A program made the translations under genes and the position numbers. The notes under the pieces were generated by a model, which was given only the letters and a program-made list of their open reading frames with translations, was not told where the DNA came from and made no database searches. Shown here piece by piece: positions 24,745-34,095 of a DNA stretch of 64,000 nt. Source of the DNA: an uncultured Clostridium sp. (GTDB lineage Bacteria > Bacillota > Clostridia > TANB77 > CAG-508); NCBI GenBank assembly GCA_948436975.1, contig CAOJJB010000005.1:47711-111710 (forward strand). Direction: 5' to 3'. Position 1 is the stretch's first letter. Every line of letters begins with the position of its first letter.

Positions 24745-25191
24745 ATGATAGCTTTAGGGAGTGATCATGGAGGATATAAACTTAAAGAAGAAATAAAAAA
24801 ATATTTAGATGAAATAGGAATTAAATATAAAGATTTTGGAACATATAGTGAAGAAAGAACAGATCATCCAATATATGCAAAAAAAGTTGCAGAAGCAATT
24901 CAAAATAAAGAATGTGAAACTGGAATTTTAATGTGTAGATGTGGAGCAGGAATGACTATAGTAGCAAATAAGTTTAAAGGAATTAGAGCAGCACTAGTAT
25001 TTAGTAAAGAAACTGCTATAGCATCAAAAGCAGATGATGATGTAAACATTTTAGTAATACCAGCAGAATATATGAGCACATCAGAAGTAATTGCAAGTAT
25101 TCGTGCTTGGATAGCAACAGAATTTAAAGGTGGAAGATATTTAGAAAGATTACAAATGACAGAAAAAATAGAAAATGAGAATATGAAATAG
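24745..25191 (+). CDS. rpiB: Ribose 5-phosphate isomerase B-type protein
   Basis: 148 residues of the RpiB/LacAB family: ALGSDHGGYKLK at the start with the substrate-binding Asp-His, the catalytic-Cys loop reading GILMCRCGAGMTIVANK, and GGRYLERL at the end. Usual RpiB loops read CGTGIGM, and the usual His of the CHD motif is replaced here (VFSKETA), so the substrate may differ from ribose 5-phosphate. SD AAGGAGG. The gene at 25207 follows after 15 bases. Confidence 0.8.
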   Translation: MIALGSDHGGYKLKEEIKKYLDEIGIKYKDFGTYSEERTDHPIYAKKVAEAIQNKECETGILMCRCGAGMTIVANKFKGIRAALVFSKETAIASKADDDVNILVIPAEYMSTSEVIASIRAWIATEFKGGRYLERLQMTEKIENENMK

Positions 25192-25206
25192 AGGGAGACA
25201 CATATT

Positions 25207-26322
25207 ATGTGGGGAGATATAGCAATAGCATTTCTAATAGCATTTTTAACAGCATTTATGGCAACGCCACATACAATAAAATTAGCCAAAAAAATAGGTG
25301 CAGTAGATACTCCAAAAGATGAAAGACGTATAAATAAAATAACAATGCCAAGATTAGGTGGACTAGCTGTAATAGTAGGATTTTTCCTATCAATATTATA
25401 TTTATTAATAATAATGACAATAGAAAATAAAATAGATTTAATTCAGGATAACTATGTAGAAAAATTAGCTGGTTTTGCGTTAGGAGCGTTAATTATAGGT
25501 ATAGTATGCTTTATTGATGATATTAGAGGAGTACCAGCTATAGGAAAATTAATTGCTCAAATTTGTGCAGCATTGGTAGTAATAAAATTTGGAATAAAGA
25601 TTGATAATTTAGATATACCATTCTTTAATTTAGAAAATGCAGGAACAGCATTTTATGTATTACTTACAATTGCATGGATTGTAGGAATAACAAATGCAAT
25701 GAATTTAATAGATGGATTAGATGGGTTGTCAACAGGAATTTCATTAATATCATGTATATCATTATTAATAATATTTTCATTAAATGCTTCACCAATAATA
25801 TCAATAGTATTAATTACAGCATTAGGAGGAGCTTTATGTGGATTTTTACCATATAACTTTAATCCAGCTAAAACATTTATAGGAGATACAGGGTCCAATT
25901 TCTTAGGATATTGTTTATCAATAATTTCAATATTAGGTATAGCTAAAACATATACAGCAATAGTAATAGTAGCACCTATAATGGTATTGGCATTACCTAT
26001 ATTTGATACATTATTTGCAATAGTAAGAAGAGTAATACATGGTAAATCATTAAAAGCAATAATTGAACCAGATGCAGGTCATTTGCATCATAAAATGTTA
26101 AAAAAAGGATTTACACAAAAACAAGCAGTATTAATCTTATATGGACTAAGTGCAATATTTGGAATGTTTGCCATAATTCTTATGGATAGTGGAATATGGA
26201 AAGCCTTATCATTTGCAATTATTATAGTTATAATAATTGCTTTAGGATATAAAGAATTTTTTAAACAAAGATTATTAGAAGATATACCAGATGATGAAAA
26301 AGCAGAAGATAATATAAAATAG
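25207..26322 (+). CDS. tagO: Undecaprenyl-phosphate N-acetylglucosaminyl-1-phosphate transferase (TagO/WecA-like)
   Basis: 371 residues with about eleven membrane helices. Family motifs are in order: CFIDDIRGVPAIGK (catalytic Asp-Asp), NAMNLIDGLDGLSTG, FIGDTGSNFLGY and the cytosolic HLHHKML. It transfers a sugar-1-phosphate to undecaprenyl phosphate and starts teichoic acid or other polysaccharide synthesis. It belongs to the WecA/TagO branch and not MraY, judged by the HLHH motif. SD GGGAG; cotranscribed with rpiB. Confidence 0.88.
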   Translation: MWGDIAIAFLIAFLTAFMATPHTIKLAKKIGAVDTPKDERRINKITMPRLGGLAVIVGFFLSILYLLIIMTIENKIDLIQDNYVEKLAGFALGALIIGIVCFIDDIRGVPAIGKLIAQICAALVVIKFGIKIDNLDIPFFNLENAGTAFYVLLTIAWIVGITNAMNLIDGLDGLSTGISLISCISLLIIFSLNASPIISIVLITALGGALCGFLPYNFNPAKTFIGDTGSNFLGYCLSIISILGIAKTYTAIVIVAPIMVLALPIFDTLFAIVRRVIHGKSLKAIIEPDAGHLHHKMLKKGFTQKQAVLILYGLSAIFGMFAIILMDSGIWKALSFAIIIVIIIALGYKEFFKQRLLEDIPDDEKAEDNIK

Positions 26323-26370
26323 AATTAAAATAAGATATACTTTATTATATAATAAAATTTATATTTATTT

Positions 26371-26422
26371 AAAAAAGATAATTATTTCAAATAGTAATAT
26401 TTGTTATAATTATCTTTTTTTT
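26371..26422 (+). terminator. Rho-independent terminator after tagO
   Basis: AAAAGATAATTAT pairs with ATAATTATCTTTT, with an inner CAAATA/TATTTG stem, followed by a T-run. Confidence 0.85.
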
Positions 26423-26493
26423 ATGAATATGAACTCTAAATATTAAGTAAATTAGAAATAAACAATGTAAAATGGCTAAAAAATGTTGAACTA

Positions 26494-26522
26494 TTGAATT
26501 TTTTGAAAGAATATAGTATAAT
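26494..26522 (+). promoter_or_regulatory. Promoter for the pyruvyl transferase operon
   Basis: TTGAAT (26494-26499), 17 bases, TATAAT (26517-26522); 27 bases before the ATG at 26550. Confidence 0.65.
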
Positions 26523-26549
26523 ATATCAATTCTAAAAGTAGGAGATATT

Positions 26550-27629
26550 ATGAAAAAAATTGCAATAATAACAATATTTGATGAAAATAATTATGGAAAT
26601 AGATTACAAAATTATGCTACTCAAGAAGTATTAAAAGAATTAGGATTTGAAGTAGAAACAATAAACAATGTTAATATTATAAAAAATAGAGATTATTTTG
26701 ATAGATTAAAAAATATTATGCCTGAAAGAATAGAGAAATTTAAAAAGTTTAATGAAGAAAATATGAATATATATAGCGAAATTATATTTCATGATAAGAT
26801 ACCTAAAGATTTTCATAAAAATTATGATTATTTTGTAATTGGAAGTGATCAAATATGGAATTATAAATTTGAAGATAGATTTTCAGATTTTTCATTTGCG
26901 AGGTTTGCACCAAAAGAAAAAAGAATATCGTTTTCAGCAAGTTTAGGAGTTAGTAAAGTTCCAAAAAATGAACATATTAAATATGAAGCATTAAAAGAAA
27001 TGAAAGCAATATCTGTTAGAGAAGATGCTGGAAAAACAATAGTAGAGCAAATTACAGGGAGAAAAGATTGTAAGGTTTTGATAGATCCTACAATGATGCT
27101 TTCAGCAGAAAAATGGAATACTATTATAAAAAAACCAAAAAAATTGAAAAGCAACAAATATATTTTTAAATACTTTTTAGGAAAAGTATCTAAAGAAATA
27201 AATGAAAAAATCGAAAAATTTGCAGAAGAAAATAATTGTGAAATCGTAGATGTATTAGATGAGAAAACATTTTATAATTCAGGACCTAGTGAATTTGTAT
27301 ATTTAATAAAAAATTCTTTTATAGTATTTACGGATTCTTTTCATTCTTGTGTTTTTTCAATAATATTTAATAAACCATTTTTAGTTTTTGACAGAGAAGA
27401 AAATCTAGATATAGTAAAAGATATGAATTCTCGAATAGAAACACTCTTAGAAAAATTTGAATTAGAAGATAGGAAATTTAAAAATGAAATTACTTCTAAT
27501 GATTTAAATATAAATTATATAAATACATATAACTTATTAAAGAAAGAACAAGAAAAGGTAATATTATATTTAAAGATGGCTTTAGAAATAAGAGAAGATA
27601 ATAGAGAAATATTAGGTGAAGTAAAATGA
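26550..27629 (+). CDS. Polysaccharide pyruvyl transferase family protein
   Basis: 359 residues matching the polysaccharide pyruvyl transferase family: IITIFDENNYGNRLQNYA at the start, VIGSDQIWN, the SVREDAG region and FTDSFHSCVFSIIF near the end. Members move pyruvate or act as glycosyltransferases on surface glycans. SD TAGGAG. It overlaps the next gene by 4 bases (ATGA), a pairing often seen in exopolysaccharide clusters, where the FrhB-like partner may supply or reduce a cofactor (inference). Confidence 0.88.
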   Translation: MKKIAIITIFDENNYGNRLQNYATQEVLKELGFEVETINNVNIIKNRDYFDRLKNIMPERIEKFKKFNEENMNIYSEIIFHDKIPKDFHKNYDYFVIGSDQIWNYKFEDRFSDFSFARFAPKEKRISFSASLGVSKVPKNEHIKYEALKEMKAISVREDAGKTIVEQITGRKDCKVLIDPTMMLSAEKWNTIIKKPKKLKSNKYIFKYFLGKVSKEINEKIEKFAEENNCEIVDVLDEKTFYNSGPSEFVYLIKNSFIVFTDSFHSCVFSIIFNKPFLVFDREENLDIVKDMNSRIETLLEKFELEDRKFKNEITSNDLNINYINTYNLLKKEQEKVILYLKMALEIREDNREILGEVK

Positions 27630-28720
27630 TAAAAATTAACAATAAGTCAGAATGTTGTGGATGCTTTGCATGTAAAAATATATGTCCAAGAAATGCTATT
27701 TTAATGATTGAAGATGACAAAGGTTTTAAATATCCATCTATAAATCATAATAGTTGCATAAATTGTGGTTTATGTGAAAAAGTTTGCCCTATAAAAGCTG
27801 ATATAAGAGAAAAAAAAACTTTACCAAAATCATATGCAGCGATAAACATAGAAGAAAATATAAGAATGAAGAGTTCTTCAGGTGGTATTTTTTCACTAAT
27901 TGCAGAACATATTATAAATAATGATGGAATTGTTTTTGGTGCAGCATTTAATGACAAATTTTTAGTAGAACATATTAAAATAAATAACATTGAATATATA
28001 TCAAAAGTAAGGGGGTCAAAGTATATACAAAGTGATATTAATTATACATATAAAGAAGCTAAAAAATATTTAGAAGCAGGTAAAAAAGTTTTATTTACAG
28101 GTACACCATGTCAAATAGAAGGTCTGCAAAAATATTTATTAAAAGAATATGAAAACTTATATACACAAGATTTAATTTGCCATGGAGTTCCATCTAAAAA
28201 AGTTTGGAAAAAATATTTAGAATATAGAAAAAAAGAAGATAAAGATAATATACAAGATATTTATTTTAGAAGTAAAGAAAATAAAGGATGGAACGAATAT
28301 CAAGTTTTGTTTAAATATCAAAATAAAAATAAGTATATAGATCATTTAAAAGATATATTTATGAGGATTTTTTTAAGTGATATTGCTTTAAGAGATTCTT
28401 GTTATAATTGTAAATTTAAAAAGAAAAATAGAAATTCAGATATTACATTAGCTGACTTTTGGGGAATTAATGAAATTTTACCAAGTATGAATGATGAAAA
28501 GGGAACTTCACTTTTAATTGTGAATTCTAAAAAAGGAGAAAGAATTTTAAACCAAATAAAAGAAAGTATAATATTAAAAGAAGTAGATTTTGAGCAATCA
28601 ATAAAAAATAATAAAAGTATGATAAAGTCTTCAGAAATTAATAATAATACTAAAGAGTTTTTTAAGGATTTAGAAAAATTAAATTTAGATGAATTAGTAT
28701 TTAAATATATACAGGAATAG
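27626..28720 (+). CDS. FrhB-like (F420 hydrogenase/dehydrogenase beta subunit family) Fe-S protein
   Basis: 364 residues. Two ferredoxin motifs come first (CCGCFACKNICP and CINCGLCEKVCP), then the FrhB core: SSSGGIFSLIAEHII, GSKYIQSD, VLFTGTPCQIEGL, DLICHGVPS and ADFWGI. Despite the name these proteins in glycan clusters are not F420 hydrogenases; they are thought to be flavin-dependent partners of pyruvyl transferases. Start ATG overlaps the upstream stop as ATGA. Confidence 0.88.
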   Translation: MIKINNKSECCGCFACKNICPRNAILMIEDDKGFKYPSINHNSCINCGLCEKVCPIKADIREKKTLPKSYAAINIEENIRMKSSSGGIFSLIAEHIINNDGIVFGAAFNDKFLVEHIKINNIEYISKVRGSKYIQSDINYTYKEAKKYLEAGKKVLFTGTPCQIEGLQKYLLKEYENLYTQDLICHGVPSKKVWKKYLEYRKKEDKDNIQDIYFRSKENKGWNEYQVLFKYQNKNKYIDHLKDIFMRIFLSDIALRDSCYNCKFKKKNRNSDITLADFWGINEILPSMNDEKGTSLLIVNSKKGERILNQIKESIILKEVDFEQSIKNNKSMIKSSEINNNTKEFFKDLEKLNLDELVFKYIQE

Positions 28721-28789
28721 TTAGAAATATAGTAGCAAAATATTTGAAAGTATTAATAAAAACTTAATATTTATGATAAGGTGTAATAA

Positions 28790-28819
28790 TTGACAATTTG
28801 AGGAAAAATGTGCTATAAT
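28790..28819 (+). promoter_or_regulatory. Promoter upstream of the Sua5 gene
   Basis: TTGACA (28790-28795), 18 bases, TATAAT (28814-28819) with extended TG. The predicted start leaves a leader of only ~14 bases before ATG 28840. Confidence 0.75.
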
Positions 28820-28839
28820 GCAGGTTGAGGTCGTGTGAT

Positions 28840-29883
28840 ATGTATTATAATTGGGAAGAAAAGACTAATACAGAAGAATTAAAAGTAGTATGTAATTTAA
28901 TAAGAAATGGAGAACTGGTAATATTTCCAACAGAAACAGTGTATGGAATAGGAGCAAATGCATTAGATGAAAATGCAGTTGGAAAAATATTTTTAGCAAA
29001 AGGAAGACCATCAGATAATCCACTAATAGTGCATTTGGCAGATAGAAGAAAAATTGAAGAAATTGCGCAAAATATAACAGAAGTAGAACAAAAGCTAATT
29101 GACAATTTTATGCCAGGACCATTTACAATAATATTAGAAAGAAAAGAAATAATACCAGATATAGTAACAGCAGGATTAAATACAGTAGCAATTAGAATAC
29201 CCGATAATATAATAGCAAGAGGAATAATAACATTTTCAGGAGTACCAATAGCAGCACCAAGTGCAAATATATCTGGAAAACCTAGTGGAACTAATATACA
29301 AGATATTAGAAAAGAATTGGAAGGAAAAGTATCAGCAATTGTAGATGGTGGAAAAACAAAAATTGGTTTAGAATCTACAGTTGTAAAGGTTGTTAATGAA
29401 ATACCAGTAATATTGAGGCCTGGAGGAGTTACACCAGAAGATATAGATAGAGTGGTAGGTAATGTAAGAATAGATAGTAATGTATTTGGACAATCAGAAT
29501 ATGGGGAACAAATAGAAAGTCCAGGTATGAAATATAAACATTATTCTCCATCAGCAAAATGTAGAATGGTATATTCAGAAGTAGAAATGGATCAAATTTT
29601 TTACTTAAAAAAAATAATAAAAGAATATAAAGGAAATGTAGTTATTATAGGTTTTAGAGAACATGAAAATCAGCTTTGTACATCAAAGGGAAGATTTATA
29701 AATGTAGGATCAAAAGATAACTATGAAGAAATTGGAAGAAATATATTTTCGGCTTTAAGAAAGGCAGATGAATTAAAACCTGAAATAATACTTATTGAAG
29801 GGTTAAAAAAAGAAGGCTTAGGATTTGCTATTATGAACAGATTGTTAAGAACTTGTGAATATGATTATATTGAATTAAAATAA
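28840..29883 (+). CDS. L-threonylcarbamoyladenylate synthase (Sua5)
   Basis: 347 residues from ATG 28840; an upstream TTG at 28825 would fall at or before the predicted transcription start, and GAGG at 28827-28830 fits 28840. The YrdC domain has PTETVYGIGANAL, KGRPSDNPLIVH, AVRIPD-like AIRIPD and APSANISGKPSGT; the C-terminal Sua5 domain (SPGMKYKHYSP onward) makes it the two-domain form. It makes threonylcarbamoyl-AMP for the t6A37 modification of ANN-decoding tRNAs. The two glycosyl/phosphatase genes follow. Confidence 0.93.
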   Translation: MYYNWEEKTNTEELKVVCNLIRNGELVIFPTETVYGIGANALDENAVGKIFLAKGRPSDNPLIVHLADRRKIEEIAQNITEVEQKLIDNFMPGPFTIILERKEIIPDIVTAGLNTVAIRIPDNIIARGIITFSGVPIAAPSANISGKPSGTNIQDIRKELEGKVSAIVDGGKTKIGLESTVVKVVNEIPVILRPGGVTPEDIDRVVGNVRIDSNVFGQSEYGEQIESPGMKYKHYSPSAKCRMVYSEVEMDQIFYLKKIIKEYKGNVVIIGFREHENQLCTSKGRFINVGSKDNYEEIGRNIFSALRKADELKPEIILIEGLKKEGLGFAIMNRLLRTCEYDYIELK

Positions 29884-29912
29884 ATTTTTAAAGGCATTAA
29901 GGAGGGAATATT

Positions 29913-30965
29913 ATGAAGAATTCCAAAAAATCCGAAGAAGGTGAAGAACCTAATAGGCTTAGATTTAGTATTATAATGTGTGCTTATAATTTAGAAAAAA
30001 TTATATCAACAGCAATAGAAAGTGTAATAGAACAGAAATTTAAAAATTTTGAATTAATAATTGTAAATGACTGTTCAACAGATAAAACCTTAAAAGTAAT
30101 AAGGAAATTTGAAAAAGAAGATAAAAGAATTAAGGTTATTAATAATGAAAAAAATTTGGGATTAAGTGCATCAAGAAATAAGGCATTAAAACAGGCAAAA
30201 GGACAATATATTGTTCACTTAGATGGTGATGATACATTATATAATAAAGAAACATTAAGAAAAATAGACAAAACAATAGGAGAAGAAGATATAGATATAA
30301 CATATTTTGGAGTTCAATATATAGGAGGAACTAATAAAGCATATCTTCCAAATGCTAAAAATTCAACAAAAGAAGCAAGAATAGTATGTGATATGCATTT
30401 TGCAGTAGCAAGTAAAGTATGGAGAAGAGAATTTTTAGAAGAAAATAACATAACATTTATAGAAGGAATGTATTATGAAGATATGGTGTATTCTATAAAA
30501 TCAGCAATACTTGCTAAAAAATTAAAATATGGATCTTTTCCAATATACATATATTATAGAAATAGAGAAGGCAGTATAATGGCAACACCAAATATTAAAA
30601 GGTGTAAAGATATGTATAAAATGTTATATTATTTAATGGAATTATATGAAGAAACACCAGAAGAATTGCAACCATATTTATTAAGTTTTATAAAAAATGA
30701 AACTTTTAGTATACCAACACGTATAGATACAATATTAAAATCTCTAAAAGATAAAAGTTACACTCCAGTATTGCCAAAGAGAAATTATGTATTTTTAGGA
30801 GATGAACAAATAGGAATAAGTGCAAATAATATTACTGATGATGTGAAAAAAGTAATACCAGTACCTGTAACAGTGGGTTCAGTAATGTCTGAAAAGGAAT
30901 CTAAGTTGCAAATTTCAGCAGATATTATATCTAAATTAAATTTGGATGATATGAGTAATAAATAA
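29913..30965 (+). CDS. Glycosyltransferase family 2 protein
   Basis: 350 residues with a GT-A fold: FSIIMCAYNLEKIISTAI, ELIIVNDCSTDKT, NLGLSASRNKALKQAKGQYI and the DxD motif in HLDGDDTLYN. No membrane helix. The acceptor is unknown; the last ~80 residues are Lys/Ser-rich and not GT-like. SD AAGGAGGG; 29 bases after sua5. Confidence 0.88.
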   Translation: MKNSKKSEEGEEPNRLRFSIIMCAYNLEKIISTAIESVIEQKFKNFELIIVNDCSTDKTLKVIRKFEKEDKRIKVINNEKNLGLSASRNKALKQAKGQYIVHLDGDDTLYNKETLRKIDKTIGEEDIDITYFGVQYIGGTNKAYLPNAKNSTKEARIVCDMHFAVASKVWRREFLEENNITFIEGMYYEDMVYSIKSAILAKKLKYGSFPIYIYYRNREGSIMATPNIKRCKDMYKMLYYLMELYEETPEELQPYLLSFIKNETFSIPTRIDTILKSLKDKSYTPVLPKRNYVFLGDEQIGISANNITDDVKKVIPVPVTVGSVMSEKESKLQISADIISKLNLDDMSNK

Positions 30966-30987
30966 CATATAGTATATGGAGTATAAA

Positions 30988-31614
30988 ATGAAAACTAGAA
31001 TTTATATAGTAAGACATACTCAGACAGTTGGAAATATAGAAAAGAGATTAACAGGAAGAAAAGATTATGAAGTTACAGATCAAGGACAAATTTACATATC
31101 AAAGTTAACACAAAGATTAAAAGAAGTTAAATTCGATAAGGCATATACAAGTACATCTAAAAGAACAAGTAAAACTATACAAGAACTAGCTGACTTGAAT
31201 GGTTTGAAAATAATAGAAGAAGATGGATTATGTGAAATGTATTTTGGGATTTATGATGGCAAAACTTGGGAAGAAGTAAACAGAATAGATCCTAAAATTC
31301 ATAAATTACATCAAGAAACGAATGAAATTTGTGAAATTCCGACTCAAGAAACAACTCAAGAAGTAACCAAAAGAATGTATGATACTATATGTAGAATAGT
31401 AAATGAAAATGTCGGAAAAAATATTTTGATATGTTCACATGGTGTTGCTATAGAAGCTTTTTTAAGAAAAATTACAAAAGTACCTTTTACGGAACAAATC
31501 CAACAGTATAGTCAAAAAAATACTAGTTTAAATATTGTAATATATGATGATGATACTAAAGAATTTAAAGTTGAATTATTAAATGCTAAAGAATATATAG
31601 AGGAAGGAAATTAA
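30988..31614 (+). CDS. Histidine phosphatase superfamily protein (phosphoglycerate-mutase-like)
   Basis: 208 residues from ATG 30988, with GGAG 6 bases upstream (ATG 30976 overlaps that site). The catalytic RHT motif is in YIVRHTQTVGN and the second His in LICSHGVAIE; a TSTSKRTSKT and an E in CEMYFG complete the pocket. Small-molecule phosphatase of unknown substrate. It overlaps by a few bases a glycosyltransferase relic that continues in another frame. Confidence 0.88.
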   Translation: MKTRIYIVRHTQTVGNIEKRLTGRKDYEVTDQGQIYISKLTQRLKEVKFDKAYTSTSKRTSKTIQELADLNGLKIIEEDGLCEMYFGIYDGKTWEEVNRIDPKIHKLHQETNEICEIPTQETTQEVTKRMYDTICRIVNENVGKNILICSHGVAIEAFLRKITKVPFTEQIQQYSQKNTSLNIVIYDDDTKEFKVELLNAKEYIEEGN

Positions 31615-32027
31615 CAGATTTAGTCAAATATAAAGAGAATATAATATTTTTAGGAAAGAAGTTAAATCCATATCCATATATAAAAAAAGCAGATTGTTTC
31701 ATATCATCTTCAAAGGAAGAAAGTTTTGGAGTTGCAATTCAAGAAGCAATTGTATTACACGTTCCAGTTATTATGACAAAATGTTTAGGGGCTATAGAAA
31801 TGTTTGAAGATGAAAAGGCTGGACTAATAGTTGAAAATTCAGAAGATGGTATTTATAGAGGAATACTAAATATACTTAATGATAGAAAAAGGTTAGATGA
31901 ATATTGTAAATATTTAGAATTGGATAAATATGTAAAAGTAGAACAGAGAATTAACGATATAATGGGTATTTTTAAATGTGAAAAAGAGGAAAATAGAGAT
32001 GAAAAGCAATTTGATAGTTTGAGATAA
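31611..32027 (+). pseudogene. C-terminal remnant of a GT4-type glycosyltransferase
   Basis: From about 31611 the frame encodes LTDLVKYKENIIFLGKKLNP, then YPYIKKADCFISSSKEESFG, then AIQEAIVLHVPVIM, the nucleotide-sugar-binding end of a family 4 glycosyltransferase. The N-terminal ~200 residues are absent and the frame opens inside the end of the phosphatase gene. An ATG at 31773 lies in the middle of the domain and has no ribosome site. This is a decayed gene, probably left by a deletion that fused it to the phosphatase end. Confidence 0.8.
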
Positions 32028-32034
32028 TTATTTT

Positions 32035-32061
32035 AAGCATCTTAGAAAAGATGCTTTTTTT
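32035..32061 (+). terminator. Rho-independent terminator
   Basis: AAGCATCTT (32035-32043) pairs with AAGATGCTT (32048-32056), loop AGAA, then five T. Confidence 0.85.
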
Positions 32062-32138
32062 AATTCTTTTATTTAAGAACTTGTAATTTATTATATAAAT
32101 ATGTATAATATGATAAATTTAGTATAAAGAGGATAATT

Positions 32139-32696
32139 ATGTATTTAATAGTAGGCTTAGGAAACCCAGAACAAGATTATTCACGAACTAGACATAATAT
32201 GGGATTTAATGTTATAAATAAAATATCTGAGAAATACAATATAAAAGTAAATAAATCCAAATTTAAAGGATTATATGGAACAGGAATAATAGAAAGTGAA
32301 AAAGTAATTTTATTAAAACCACAAACATATATGAACTTAAGTGGAGAATCTGTAATAGAGATAATGAATTTTTATAAAATAAATAATAATGAACTTATTG
32401 TTATATATGATGATATAGATATAGAGCCAGGAAAAATAAGGATAAGAAAAAGTGGTTCATCAGGAACACATAATGGAATGAAATCAGTAATAAGTAATAT
32501 AAATACAGAAGAATTTTGTAGAGTAAGAGTAGGTATAGGTAAACCAAAAGAGAATATGGATATGATTTCATATGTAATAGGACATATACCAAAAGAAGAA
32601 CAAAGTGAATTAGAAAAAGGAATAGAAGTTGCAAAAGAAGCTGTTATTGAAATTATAAAAAATAATATAGATTCAGCTATGAACAAATTTAACTAA
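32139..32696 (+). CDS. pth: Peptidyl-tRNA hydrolase
   Basis: 185 residues: YLIVGLGNPEQDYSRTRHNMG with the catalytic His, LLKPQTYMNLSGESV, IVIYDDIDIEPGKIRIRKSGSSGTHNGMKS and the RVRVGIGKP loop. It releases tRNA from peptidyl-tRNA that dropped off the ribosome. SD AAGAGGA. The RNase G gene follows after 15 bases in an apparent operon. Confidence 0.96.
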   Translation: MYLIVGLGNPEQDYSRTRHNMGFNVINKISEKYNIKVNKSKFKGLYGTGIIESEKVILLKPQTYMNLSGESVIEIMNFYKINNNELIVIYDDIDIEPGKIRIRKSGSSGTHNGMKSVISNINTEEFCRVRVGIGKPKENMDMISYVIGHIPKEEQSELEKGIEVAKEAVIEIIKNNIDSAMNKFN

Positions 32697-32711
32697 AAGA
32701 AAGAAGTATAA

Positions 32712-33884
32712 ATGAAAGAATTAATAATATTAAATACTGATAACAAGAAAAAAGAAATATGTTTAATAGAAGATGAAGAATTAGTTGAAAAATATCAAGA
32801 AGATGAAGAAAATAAATCTATTGAAGGAAATATTTATGTTGGAAAAGTACAAAATGTATTAACAGGTTTACAATCTGCATTTGTTAATATTGGAGAAAAA
32901 AGAACAGCATTTATACATGCAAAAGATATATTACCTAAAATAGATATAACAAAGGAACATGTAGTAGAGGAAAAAAGTATAAATGAATTGATAAAACCTG
33001 GAGAACCAATTATTGTAGAAGTAAAAAGAGAAGCGATAGATAAAAAAGGACCTAGACTTTCAACACATATTACTTTAAGTAGTAGATTTATAGTATATAT
33101 GCCAAATGCAACATTTATAACTGTATCGCAGAAAATAGAAGATAAAAGTGAAAGAGAACGTCTTAAAAATATAGTAGAAAAATATTTACCAAAAGGGACA
33201 GGTGCTATAATTAGAACAGTTGCAAATCAGCATTCAGAAGAAGAAATAAAAGAAGACATAGCAAAAACATTAGAAAAATGGAAAGAAATAAAAGAAATAA
33301 ATATAGATAAAATACCACAAAAAATATATGATAAAGGTGGAATATTAAAAAAGACATTAGTAGACTTAGTAGATAATAATTTAGACAAAATAACTTTAGA
33401 AAGTAGTAATGATTTGAAGACTGTAAATGGAATTCTAGAAGAGATAGGGGCTAGTGTAAAAGTAGAAATAGACGAAAGAATTTCAGAAAAGTATTCATTA
33501 AGAAAACAGCTTAATGCTTTAAAAAGTAATAAAATATGGTTAAAAAGTGGAGCATTTATTACTATTGACAAAACAGAAGCACTAGTTGCAATAGATGTTA
33601 ATACAGGAAAATTTATAGGAAAAAAAGATGTAGAAAAAACAGTAACAGATGTTAACTTAGAAGCGGCAAAAGAAATTTCAAAACAAATTAGGTTACGTGA
33701 TATAAGTGGAATTATTATAATTGATTTTATAGATATGCATGAACAAGAAAATAAGCAATTAGTTATAAATGAGATTATAAAAAATAGTAAAAAAGATAGA
33801 TCAAAGATACAGGTAGAAGAGTTTACAAAATTAAATTTAATGGAATTAACTAGAAAACATATAAATAGTAAGAAGGAAGAATAA
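32712..33884 (+). CDS. rng: Ribonuclease E/G family protein, short form
   Basis: 390 residues. An embedded S1 domain (NIYVGKVQNVLTGLQSAFVNI), then KRTAFIHAKDI, RTVANQHSEEE and the catalytic Mg-binding core LVAIDVNTG and IIIDFIDM. It ends at LMELTRKHINSKKEE, just where other members continue into the CPxC zinc-link that joins dimers, so this form lacks the zinc-link and small domain. It processes rRNA and decays mRNA in the family. Terminator-like hairpin follows. Confidence 0.88.
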   Translation: MKELIILNTDNKKKEICLIEDEELVEKYQEDEENKSIEGNIYVGKVQNVLTGLQSAFVNIGEKRTAFIHAKDILPKIDITKEHVVEEKSINELIKPGEPIIVEVKREAIDKKGPRLSTHITLSSRFIVYMPNATFITVSQKIEDKSERERLKNIVEKYLPKGTGAIIRTVANQHSEEEIKEDIAKTLEKWKEIKEINIDKIPQKIYDKGGILKKTLVDLVDNNLDKITLESSNDLKTVNGILEEIGASVKVEIDERISEKYSLRKQLNALKSNKIWLKSGAFITIDKTEALVAIDVNTGKFIGKKDVEKTVTDVNLEAAKEISKQIRLRDISGIIIIDFIDMHEQENKQLVINEIIKNSKKDRSKIQVEEFTKLNLMELTRKHINSKKEE

Positions 33885-33891
33885 AATTATA

Positions 33892-33944
33892 AATTTGAAG
33901 AAGTCGTAATATACAATGTGTATCATGACTTCTTCAAATTTATT
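33892..33944 (+). terminator. Long hairpin, probable terminator after rng
   Basis: AATTTGAAGAAGTC (33892-33905) pairs perfectly with GACTTCTTCAAATT (33927-33940), followed by TATTTATT. The T-run is interrupted. Confidence 0.65.
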
Positions 33945-34031
33945 TATTAAAAAATATTTTAGACAAGAATAAAGTTCTTATAAAAAAATAATAATAGGTG
34001 ATAAAAAGGTAAATTAAAAAATATAATTTTA

Positions 34032-34060
34032 TTGTAAAAAAAAGTCATATAATATATAAT
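34032..34060 (+). promoter_or_regulatory. Promoter for rimO
   Basis: TTGTAA (34032-34037), 17 bases, TATAAT (34055-34060); 35 bases before ATG 34096. Confidence 0.6.
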
Positions 34061-34095
34061 ATTGTAGAATAAAGAGGAAGGAATAAATTGTAATA

